From Verrucomicrobiia bacterium Tous-C4TDCM (GTDB taxonomy: Bacteria > Verrucomicrobiota > Verrucomicrobiia > Verrucomicrobiales > Akkermansiaceae), in assembly GCA_002304315.1 (NCBI GenBank), contig NEUO01000022.1, positions 1 to 35,641 of the forward strand: a stretch of 35,641 nucleotides of DNA, written 5' to 3'. The notes below the pieces were generated by a model. The model worked only from the letters and a program-made list of their open reading frames with translations, was not told where the DNA came from and ran no database searches. The position numbers were made by a program, and so were the translations under genes. Shown here piece after piece: positions 1 through 7,760 of this stretch (position 1 is its first letter; each line of letters begins with the position of its first letter).

Positions 1-1122
1 CGCAAGGCCGACCTTTCTCTCCGCTTCCGAGGCCCCGACGGCAAACCGCTGGCCGACACCGAAGTCACCCTGACGCTGCGCCTACACGAGTTCGGCTTCG
101 GTTCCGCGGTCACCGCCGGCTTGCTCACGGCGGAGTCCGATGACGGCAAGCGCTACCGCGAAATTGTCGACCGCCTGTTTAGCCAGATCGTTTTTGAAAA
201 CGACTTCAAGGACTTCGGCTGGGAAGAAGGGGCCGCCAGGAAGGACGCAAAACTCAAGCAGCTCGACGGAGCGATGCGCTGGCTTGAGCAACGCAATATC
301 TCGATCCGTGGCCATTATCTCATGCAGGGGGCGGTGCCGACGAACCTCGCCAAAATCAAGGACCCCGGGGCGATCCGGCAGCATTTCGTCAAGACCGCCG
401 AAGAACGGCTGTCCTTTGCCAAGGACCGTGTTTGCGAATGGGACATCATCAATCACCCGATCGCTTGGGGCGGCGCGGAGTTGTTCGCCAATCGCCCCGG
501 GTTGGAAAAGCTCGACCGGGAAATCTACAGCCTCGCCCTCCGCGCGACCTCGGTGCCCTTTTTCGTCAATGAAGACCAGTTGTTCCGCCCCGGCCGACAG
601 TCGGACGAGACTTTTGCCTATGTCCGCCAGTTGAAAAAGGACGGCTTCCGCGTCGATGGCGTCGGAAACCAAGCGCATGTCGACGAGAGCTTCCTGCCGA
701 CACCCGAGCATGTGCTAGCCGTGACGGACCACTTTGCCACCTTGGTCACGCGTCAGGTCATCACGGATTTCGACATCACCACGCTTCAGGACGAGGAGCT
801 CGCCGCCGACTATACCCGTGACCTCCTGATCGCCTGTTTCAGCCATCCCGCCTGCACCGGTTTCCTGCTCTGGGGATTTTGGGAAGGCCGTCATTGGAAG
901 CCCGAGGCGGCTTCGTGGAATCTCGATTGGACCATCCGCAAGCGCGGTGAGGTGCTTGAGGAATGGATCGGCCGCCGCCGGAGCACGACGGTAACTTTGA
1001 CCACCGGAAAAGAAGGAGAAGTTCGCTGGCGGGGCTTTCCCGGGTGGTATGACATCTCAAATAAGGCCGGAGACAAGATGGCCGCCGTGAAAGTTACGAA
1101 GCAGCCTGTTACTGGAAAATAA
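1..1122 (+). CDS. GH10 xylanase-like protein, 5'-truncated by window, catalytic residues altered
   Basis: The reading frame is open from base 1, so the N-terminus lies outside the window; 373 codons are visible. The start of the visible part resembles the short beta-rich segment that precedes GH10 domains in environmental xylanases. A GH10-like barrel follows: an HxLMQG-type strand (GHYLMQG), a WDIIN segment near fragment residues 147-151, an ITDFDI strand near 254-259, and a late GFLLWGFWEGRHW segment like the family's Trp-rich beta-8 region. GH10 enzymes normally have Glu after the WDxxN motif (acid/base) and Glu in ITEFD (nucleophile). Here these are His152 and Asp256. The fold assignment is good, but xylanase activity is doubtful. 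It may be a carbohydrate-binding pseudoenzyme or have a changed mechanism. Confidence 0.8.
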   Translation, partial: RKADLSLRFRGPDGKPLADTEVTLTLRLHEFGFGSAVTAGLLTAESDDGKRYREIVDRLFSQIVFENDFKDFGWEEGAARKDAKLKQLDGAMRWLEQRNISIRGHYLMQGAVPTNLAKIKDPGAIRQHFVKTAEERLSFAKDRVCEWDIINHPIAWGGAELFANRPGLEKLDREIYSLALRATSVPFFVNEDQLFRPGRQSDETFAYVRQLKKDGFRVDGVGNQAHVDESFLPTPEHVLAVTDHFATLVTRQVITDFDITTLQDEELAADYTRDLLIACFSHPACTGFLLWGFWEGRHWKPEAASWNLDWTIRKRGEVLEEWIGRRRSTTVTLTTGKEGEVRWRGFPGWYDISNKAGDKMAAVKVTKQPVTGK

Positions 1123-1144
1123 GCAACCAGGAGGTCGCTTCCGG

Positions 1145-1186
1145 TATAGGTCCTATAGGTCCTATAAGTCCTATAAGTCCTATTCC
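1145..1186. repeat. 9-base tandem repeat (TATAGGTCC/TATAAGTCC)
   Basis: Four consecutive 9-mers (TATAGGTCC twice, then TATAAGTCC twice) plus a partial fifth lie between the GH10-like stop and the helicase start. The first units contain the palindrome CCTATAGG. The unit is a multiple of three, so it leaves artificial repetitive peptides in minus-strand frames. I see no reason to treat it as coding. Confidence 0.85.
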
Positions 1187-1280
1187 CCGGATGCAGCAGC
1201 CCCAGGCGATCCCTATCTCTCCTACCCACTGCTTTTCCCCTCGCGTCCCTGCCGCTCTCTCCATTGATTGCCCCGGCCAC

Positions 1281-4200
1281 ATGGAAATCACGGAAGACTG
1301 GGTGAGGGGGCTGACCGGCTGGAAGCCGTTCAAGGAAGGCAAGGCGATGGCGGATCAAGGCCTCGTCGCGGGTTTCAAGCAGAGCGGCGAGGTGTTCCAA
1401 GGCACCCTCCGCGAGGGCCGACTCAATCTCCGGCCGGTAGTCAAGGTCGTCGGCCCCACCGATGTCCGCGTCCAATGCGGTTGCCCGGACCATCGAGCCA
1501 CCGGCGGCGTTTGCGCTCATGCCGTCGCGATTCTTCTTTCGGCGTTAAAGGGGCCCCGCGAGCCGCTGCCCTCCCAGGATCGGCAACTTCCCGTTCAGCA
1601 GGCATCGACGGCCAGCTCCCGCGCCTGGGACATCCGCTTCTCACCCCGCCTCGAAGCCGAATGGGCCGCTGGCAATATCGTCGTCCGCCTCCTTCCATCC
1701 AAAGACACGCCCGGCGACTCCGACCAGCGTCTGAACGGCTGGTTGGCGTCGAGAAACCTCCTCCCTGGTACCGCCCAGCCGCTGGCGCTGCGCCTTGCCG
1801 GTTCCGATGCCGGTAAATTCCTCGATCTCGCCGCCGGCCATCCGCGGATGGAGATCGACGGCCGTCCGGGCCCATTTCAGATCGATCCCGACCCCGGTCC
1901 GCCGCTACGATTGGCCGACAGCCGACTTGAGGGCGCCCACGTTGTCCTCGATCTCGACTCTGGCGAAACGCGCCACTCACTCGTTCGCTGGGCGGACTCT
2001 CTGGCTTGGGTCGGTCCTCATCGGGTGCAACGACTGCCCGGCCGCGCATCCCTGCCGGAATGGCACAATCAAGCACTTCTGCTTGCTGAGAACGGTCGAT
2101 TGAAACTTCCATTGGCTGCCTTCCTGGCGGACTTCGATGCCTGGCTTGATCTCTTCGAACCGCCTCAGCCCGGCTGGCTCGGCAGTCTCCGCCTTGCGGG
2201 TGCCCAGCCCGATTTCGAGCTGGAGCTGGAGGGCTCACTGGAGTCGCTCGATGCCGTCCTCAAGGTCCGCTACCCCGGGCTTTCCGCGCGACCGCTCCCT
2301 GAACCCGGCGAATCCATCCCCGGCCTGCCGTGCCTCGCTCCGGAGGGTCACCTCCTCGCTCGCAACGTTTCTGCCGAGGATCAGGCGCGACGCCAGTTGC
2401 TCACCTTCGGGTTCGAGCCCCGGCCGGGAGCCCGGATCTCCGCGGACGCTGGGGGTCCGTCGAACCACTCCCGCTTCCAGCTCCGGGGCCACGATGCGAT
2501 TCTATCGTTCATCGCCGATGAACTGCCCCGCCTCCGCCAGAGCTGGGTGGTCCGGGAAGGGGAGCGCTTTGCCACCGTCGCCAGCCGGGTCCATGTGATC
2601 CGCCCGGACATCCAGGAAAGCGTCAATCGCGGCGGATCCCTCACTTTCGAACTTTCGTTCCAAACAACAGGTGGAAAGCGTATCCCGAGCGCCGAAGTCC
2701 GGCGACTGCTACGGGGAGGAAAGCGTGGCGTCAAGCTTGCCAGCGGAGCGGAACTCGTGGTGAGCCGGAGCTGTGAAGAACTGGTGAATCCGCTGATAGA
2801 AGAACTTGGAATCGGGCGGCCGGACGAGCCCTTTCAGTTGTCGGGAGCCTCTTCGATCCTTCTCCGATGTTTGCGGGAAAAGTTGCAGAATCCGCTGATT
2901 CCAAGTGATCAAAAAGAGATAGAAAGAGAGGAGTCGAATCGGCATTCAAACGTTGGATTGAATGCGGATCTCCGGGCTTATCAGTCGTCAGGTGTCGACT
3001 GGCTCATTGATCGACTTGGGCAACTCGGCGGGGCGCTCCTGGCGGATGAAATGGGCCTCGGTAAAACGCTTCAAACGATTGCTGCAATCAATCACTTTAA
3101 GCAGCATCCCGCTTCTGAGTCCGGAGGTTTTCTCGTTATCGCGCCGACCACCTTGCTCGGAAACTGGATGGCCGAACTAGCTCGCTTCGCACCCGATCTG
3201 AAGTGCTTGCTGCTTCATGGCGCCGGGCGAGATCGACTGCGAAGCCGGGTCGATCAAGTCGACGTGATTGTCACAAGTTACGGAACCCTGGTTCGTGACC
3301 TGGCGTTCCATCTCCAAAGGGAATACCGACTGATCGCGGCGGACGAGGCGAGTCTCCTGCGAAATCCAGATGCGGAGATCAGCAAGTCTCTTTGCAAGCT
3401 CCGCGCAGGCGCCCGACTCGCTCTGACCGGCACTCCGGTCGAGAACCGAATGCAGGACCTGTGGTCGATCTTTCGCTTCGTTGCACCCGGCTACCTGGGG
3501 AGCAAGGCCGACTTCAAAGAGCGCTACGAGACACCGGCAGCATCCGGGGATGCGGTTCCTGCTGGGTTGCTGGAGCGATTGCGCCTTCGGGTTTCGCCCT
3601 TTGTATTGCGGCGAACGAAGGATCAGGTGGCGAAAGATCTGCCGGACAAGATCGAGATCGACGAGTGGCTGGACCTTGCCGATGACCAGGCAACGCTCTA
3701 CGCGAGCTTGGCGCGCGCCGGCTTGGCGGAGATTGAGCGGATCCGAGATAAACAGGGCGAGGGGGCTGGTCAGATGCATCTATTGACCCTGCTGTTGCGC
3801 CTGCGCCAAGTTTGCGTCGACCCCGGCCTCCTTGAGCTGGACGAGGAGAAGATTCCAAGCTCGGTTAAAATCGAACGTTTGCTGGAAAGGCTTTCCGAAC
3901 GCTATGAAATCGGAGGGAAAACTCTGGTATTCAGTCAATTCGCACGGAATTTACGGAGAATTGAAAAAAGGATTTCTGATGGTTTTGGGCGGATTTTCTG
4001 CATCGACGGAACCACCCGCAACCGTCAGCAGTTGGTCGATTCCTTCCAAGCCGAGTCCGGTCCGGCAGTCTTTCTGATCAGCCTCAAGGCTGGCGGCTAC
4101 GGCCTGAATCTGACGGCGGCCGACGCGGTGGTCCACCTGGACCCTTGGTGGAATCCAGCCGTCGAAGCCCAGGCGACCGACCGCGCGCATCGGATCGGTC

Positions 4201-4367
4201 AGACCCGACCCGTGACAGTTTACCGCTTGCTCACACGCGGAACCGTCGAGGAGCGCGTCTGCAGGATGCAGGAACGAAAGCGCGCAGTCATCGACGCCGC
4301 GACCGGCGATTCCGAAAGCCTACCGAGGAATTGGACCGGCAAGGAGTTGGATGAGCTCTTGAAATGA
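1281..4367 (+). CDS. SWIM zinc-finger SNF2-family helicase
   Basis: This is a SWI2/SNF2-type ATPase of 1028 residues, presumably a DNA translocase acting on protein-DNA complexes. Near the N-terminus is a SWIM zinc finger (CGCPDH...CAHAV, about residues 65-80), then a long middle region. The ATPase core follows: LRAYQ.GV.WL, Walker A DEMGLGKT (residues 589-596), motif II DEAS (688-691), LTGTPVEN, then the helicase-C motifs LVFSQF, GGYGLNLTAAD, HLDPWWNPA and the DRAHRIGQ arginine-finger motif. A more upstream ATG at 1191 would add 30 residues overlapping low-complexity intergenic DNA. The ATG at 1281 begins a normal-looking SWIM-helicase N-terminus (MEITEDWV), so I prefer it. Motif II ends in Ser where DEAH/DEAQ is usual. 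It converges with the ELWxxDGT gene downstream. Confidence 0.9.
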   Translation: MEITEDWVRGLTGWKPFKEGKAMADQGLVAGFKQSGEVFQGTLREGRLNLRPVVKVVGPTDVRVQCGCPDHRATGGVCAHAVAILLSALKGPREPLPSQDRQLPVQQASTASSRAWDIRFSPRLEAEWAAGNIVVRLLPSKDTPGDSDQRLNGWLASRNLLPGTAQPLALRLAGSDAGKFLDLAAGHPRMEIDGRPGPFQIDPDPGPPLRLADSRLEGAHVVLDLDSGETRHSLVRWADSLAWVGPHRVQRLPGRASLPEWHNQALLLAENGRLKLPLAAFLADFDAWLDLFEPPQPGWLGSLRLAGAQPDFELELEGSLESLDAVLKVRYPGLSARPLPEPGESIPGLPCLAPEGHLLARNVSAEDQARRQLLTFGFEPRPGARISADAGGPSNHSRFQLRGHDAILSFIADELPRLRQSWVVREGERFATVASRVHVIRPDIQESVNRGGSLTFELSFQTTGGKRIPSAEVRRLLRGGKRGVKLASGAELVVSRSCEELVNPLIEELGIGRPDEPFQLSGASSILLRCLREKLQNPLIPSDQKEIEREESNRHSNVGLNADLRAYQSSGVDWLIDRLGQLGGALLADEMGLGKTLQTIAAINHFKQHPASESGGFLVIAPTTLLGNWMAELARFAPDLKCLLLHGAGRDRLRSRVDQVDVIVTSYGTLVRDLAFHLQREYRLIAADEASLLRNPDAEISKSLCKLRAGARLALTGTPVENRMQDLWSIFRFVAPGYLGSKADFKERYETPAASGDAVPAGLLERLRLRVSPFVLRRTKDQVAKDLPDKIEIDEWLDLADDQATLYASLARAGLAEIERIRDKQGEGAGQMHLLTLLLRLRQVCVDPGLLELDEEKIPSSVKIERLLERLSERYEIGGKTLVFSQFARNLRRIEKRISDGFGRIFCIDGTTRNRQQLVDSFQAESGPAVFLISLKAGGYGLNLTAADAVVHLDPWWNPAVEAQATDRAHRIGQTRPVTVYRLLTRGTVEERVCRMQERKRAVIDAATGDSESLPRNWTGKELDELLK

Positions 4368-4603
4368 GTCTGCGAATCCAGCGCAGTCTTGCGGTCACAC
4401 GGGCGCTGGGTCGCAAGGACGGCTCTGAATCCAGGCTTGAGGTCGAGTCAGTAGGAACGGTCGCGAGTCGTAGAGCCCGTCGGCCGCCCCATTTAAACTT
4501 GTGACAATGTATGTAATGCGGAGTATGATTTGTCCGGAACGGCTCGAAGCCCCCGCCGACCGCCGCTCTGCCCCTGATCGTCGAAAATCACCCCGGCAAC
4601 CTT
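4368..4603. other. intergenic region between convergent genes
   Basis: This 236-nt gap lies between the stops of two convergent genes. It holds an imperfect dyad (CTTGCG at 4388-4393 with CGCAAG at 4412-4417) that could act as a weak terminator, although no T-run follows. It also holds a promoter-like pair listed separately. No protein-like ORF is convincing. Confidence 0.5.
4501..4529 (+). promoter_or_regulatory. sigma70-like promoter pair facing a convergent gene
   Basis: GTGACA (4501-4506) and TATGAT (4524-4529) are separated by 17 bases. Each box matches the TTGACA/TATAAT consensus at five of six positions. The predicted transcript would start near 4536 and run antisense into the 3' end of the ELWxxDGT gene at 4604. 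This is pattern matching only; chance occurrence is possible. Confidence 0.3.
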
Positions 4604-7600
4604 CTAGTTCTCCGTCACCTCAACCATCCCGAACATCCGCGTCATCCCGAGCAAGATCGCTTGTTCGACGGTCACCCGCTCCCAGTCGGCGTTGATTTCG
4701 ACGACGCTTTCCAGGCCGGTCATGGTCACGAAAGATCCTGCCTCCAGCGTGGTCGACCATTTCGGAACGTAGGAAAAGCGTCCGTCGCGGCGGCGCAGGA
4801 ACTCTACGCGGAAGACGCCTGTGCCGCGGCTGAAGCTTGGGTAACCGGATGCCCCCTGGCCCGCTTCCAAGACCGGTCGGCCGGTGGTGGCGGGGTCGAG
4901 ATTGAAGGCGAGGCGGAGCAGCGATTCTTCATCCCCGATGACCGAAGTCCCCTGCCCGCCTTCACCGCTGGCACCCGCGCTGCGTGATCGGGTGGCGACG
5001 CTCGCCAGAGCCTCGGGATTCGCAGGCAGATCGAGGACATGGAGTTCGTAGCCGGCGACCGGGTCCTCGGCGCCGAAGAAGAGCTTCGTGCCTGCAACAC
5101 AGAGCATGGCGGGGTTTGAGGATCGGTCACCGGGCATGACTTCGGCGATCATGGAGGTTCCGGCCTTGGTGCCATCGCTGGACCAGAGCTCGCGGCCACG
5201 GACGGGATCGCTGGCGGCGAAGTAAAGCCGCCCGCCATGGACTTGGAAACCGGCGGGATTTGAATCCTCCGGCCCGGCAAACAGGTCGGCCACGATGGAG
5301 GTGCCCTCTTCGCTGCCGTCGGTCCGCCACAACTCCTGGCCTTGGGCCTGGGTATCGATGACCCAGTACAAGGTCCCGTCGATGACGGCGCTTTCCGGGA
5401 CCTGGCCCGGCTGGAAATGAAGACTGGGAGTCAGGGAGAGCTCCTTCAAAATCCTCGTCCCGTCGGTCGTGCCATCGCTGATCCACCATTTCAAACCGCC
5501 ATTCTGGGCATCGGCGAGGAACAGCAAACGATCGCCGAAGGGCACCGCCGTCAGCACCCGGAAATAGCCGCCGGGGGCGAAATCGATGGCCACTTCCAAG
5601 GTGCCATCGGCCGTGCCGTCGGAGCGCCAGAGGCGGGAGAAGTCGGAGGTTTTGGAGAAGAAGCTGATCGAGTTCCCGAGCGCCGTGAACTGGTCCAGGC
5701 GCGGCTTCTCGCCATTGGTCGCCGCCGGGAAGGCATCGCGGACCATCAAGGTGCCTGCCGGGGTGCCGTCGGAGCGCCAGAGCTCGTGGCGGAGCGGCCG
5801 GCGGTCATGGGCGAAGAACAGCGTCGGACCGGCCATCCGCAAGGTGCCGCCGACGACGTTGAGCGGCGTGTTGCCGGGGATCGGGATTTCGAGGGTTCCT
5901 TTCCGGGTGCCGTCGGTCACCCAGAGCGCGTTACTGGATTGGCCGGAGGTGAAGAACATCCGCTCGCCATCCACGGTGAAGTCGGAGGGAAATCCCAGGT
6001 CGGCCTCGGTGAAGTTGGTCAACGGCACCGTGCCGGACTTGCTGCCGTTACTGGCCCAGACCTGGCTGACGGCAAAGCTCGCGTTGCTGGCATAGAGGAT
6101 CCGCTTGCCCAGGCGGGTCATGAAGTGGCAATTCGCGGAACCGTCCTTGAGCGTGTCGCCGACTGCCTTCGTGCCTTTGAAAGTGCCGTCGCTGGTCCAT
6201 GGCTCGATCCCGAACTTGGAGAAGCCGGCGTTGAAGAAGACCTTGTTCTCCAGGGCCACGATGGGAGGCGAAAAGGAGAGGCTCAGGCTCAGGCCCGACC
6301 GACCTTTCTGTTCCGGAACGGTGAGGCGAACGGTCCCCTTCTTGGTTCCATCGGTGCGCCAGAGGTCGCCACCGGGGCTCAGTTGACCGCCCAGAAAGTA
6401 AACCCCCTCGCCATCCGTCGTCAGTCCCTCGGGCTGCGTGCTGCCCTCGCCGCGCGCGGTTTCGTGGACCAGCCGGGTGCCTTTCGCCGTACCGTCGGAA
6501 CGCCAGATCTCCCGGCCACGCTTGGGGTCGTCGGCGGTGAAATAGACCCACTTCCCGGCGGCGGTGAGATCCTGAGGGTTGACCGCAGCACTCCCGGGAG
6601 GGCTGGAGTTGACGATGCGGGTTCCGGCCGCGGTGCCATTGCTGCGACCCAGCCCCGCCCCGCTGCCGGGGATGCTGGCGTTGTAATAAACCGCGTCACC
6701 AAGTGGGACGAAGGTCTCGTTCTGATTCCCGAGCGTGCTCACGGGGAGCCTTTCCGAACCCGCAAGCGTCCCGTCGCCGCAGCGCCAGACGTCCTCCGCG
6801 CCGCGCTCGGTCTGACCTTTGAACCAGACCTTGTCGCCGACCGCGAGCATCCCGCGGAAGTCCTCCCACGATTCCATTCCTTCCTCCCTGGGAACCAACT
6901 CCGCGGCCCCGGCCTCGCCATCAGTGCGCCAGAGCCATCTCCGTCCGCCGGTATTCGCGACGAGGTAGAGAACGCTCCCAACGACCTTCATCTCCGGGAT
7001 ATTGAATCCCTGGTTCGGGATCGTCCGGAGATCATCGAGGAGGACCGTGCCCGCCACAGTGCCGTCGGATTTCCAAAGCTCGGAGCCGCTGCCGAAATAG
7101 AGCATGTTTCCCCACCGGGCGAGTACCGTGGGGGTCAGGAAGCGCCGGTTGAAGGAACCCTCGGACGTCGGATTCAGCTCCACGGTGCCTTGCGGGGTTC
7201 CGTCCGTGGACCACAGCCCGGTTCCCCTGCCCGTTTCCGCCGTGAACCAAAGAAGGCCGGAAGTCGCGGCCAAGGGCTTAGGATGGCTGCTGCCGCCGCC
7301 CGGGAAGAGATCGGCGATGCGGACGGTTCCCGCAATACTCCCATCGCTACTCCACAGCTCGCGGCCGTGGACCCAGTCGTCGGCGGAAAAGTAGAGCTTG
7401 CCACCCATTTCCATCATCGATTCCGGCCATGACGAGCGGAATCCAGGATAGAGGTCGGCGACGCGGAAGGTCCCCGCGGGCTTGCCCGAACTTATCCATA
7501 ACTCGGCACCGTGCTCCAGTGTGGTAGCGCTGAAAAACGCCTTCCCGCCGGCCATCGTCGGTCGTTTGACGTTCAAAGGACTGCTCTCGAAGTCAGGGTC

Positions 7601-7693
7601 GAGGTCCCTTACCAGTCGCGCCACCGGCGGGGCCGCGTCGACGGAAGTCGCCAGCACGGCCACAATGAGTCCGACAGATCCTGCGTGGGCCAT
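4604..7693 (-). CDS. ELWxxDGT-repeat exported protein, copy 2
   Basis: This 1029-residue protein starts with a short signal peptide ending near the Val-Asp-Ala-Ala junction. It then consists almost entirely of repeats of about 45-50 residues built around ELWxSDGTxxGT, each followed by a strand pair such as LYFxADD. The family is known as ELWxxDGT repeat proteins, probably beta-propeller-like; no function is established. The last 100 residues form a different domain (LRLAFNLDP, FRVEFLRRRDGRFSYVPKWS, WERVTVEQ) that looks like the C-terminal domain attached to many verrucomicrobial exported proteins. The gene downstream of it in the genome map (7761-10844) is a close full-length paralogue lying immediately upstream in transcription order, 67 nt away, so the two may be cotranscribed. 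An adhesive or surface-scaffold role is guesswork. Confidence 0.85.
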   Translation of the reverse strand: MAHAGSVGLIVAVLATSVDAAPPVARLVRDLDPDFESSPLNVKRPTMAGGKAFFSATTLEHGAELWISSGKPAGTFRVADLYPGFRSSWPESMMEMGGKLYFSADDWVHGRELWSSDGSIAGTVRIADLFPGGGSSHPKPLAATSGLLWFTAETGRGTGLWSTDGTPQGTVELNPTSEGSFNRRFLTPTVLARWGNMLYFGSGSELWKSDGTVAGTVLLDDLRTIPNQGFNIPEMKVVGSVLYLVANTGGRRWLWRTDGEAGAAELVPREEGMESWEDFRGMLAVGDKVWFKGQTERGAEDVWRCGDGTLAGSERLPVSTLGNQNETFVPLGDAVYYNASIPGSGAGLGRSNGTAAGTRIVNSSPPGSAAVNPQDLTAAGKWVYFTADDPKRGREIWRSDGTAKGTRLVHETARGEGSTQPEGLTTDGEGVYFLGGQLSPGGDLWRTDGTKKGTVRLTVPEQKGRSGLSLSLSFSPPIVALENKVFFNAGFSKFGIEPWTSDGTFKGTKAVGDTLKDGSANCHFMTRLGKRILYASNASFAVSQVWASNGSKSGTVPLTNFTEADLGFPSDFTVDGERMFFTSGQSSNALWVTDGTRKGTLEIPIPGNTPLNVVGGTLRMAGPTLFFAHDRRPLRHELWRSDGTPAGTLMVRDAFPAATNGEKPRLDQFTALGNSISFFSKTSDFSRLWRSDGTADGTLEVAIDFAPGGYFRVLTAVPFGDRLLFLADAQNGGLKWWISDGTTDGTRILKELSLTPSLHFQPGQVPESAVIDGTLYWVIDTQAQGQELWRTDGSEEGTSIVADLFAGPEDSNPAGFQVHGGRLYFAASDPVRGRELWSSDGTKAGTSMIAEVMPGDRSSNPAMLCVAGTKLFFGAEDPVAGYELHVLDLPANPEALASVATRSRSAGASGEGGQGTSVIGDEESLLRLAFNLDPATTGRPVLEAGQGASGYPSFSRGTGVFRVEFLRRRDGRFSYVPKWSTTLEAGSFVTMTGLESVVEINADWERVTVEQAILLGMTRMFGMVEVTEN

Positions 7694-7760
7694 GGCGGAG
7701 AATCAACCGGGAGGATCTTCCGTCACAACTCATTTCAACGGCGAAATCTTCCCGGTAGTG
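7694..7760 (-). promoter_or_regulatory. duplicated leader with remnant of an upstream gene's 3' end
   Basis: Read on the minus strand, this spacer contains AAATGAGTTGTGA (7723-7735) and then a GGA.GATC.TCCCG.TTGAT.CTCCG stretch. The same order occurs before the paralogue at 10845-10884. In that copy, AAATGA is the real end of the HEAT/TPR-like gene. Here it follows GATTTCGCCGTTG with no gene attached, so it looks like a leftover of the duplication. Confidence 0.6.

Noticed and set aside
5342-7432. A 696-codon plus-strand ORF opposite the ELWxxDGT gene
   Set aside because: It mirrors the minus-strand repeat gene in another frame, with repetitive Glu/Gly/Arg-rich composition and no recognisable motifs. 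A shadow of GC-rich coding.
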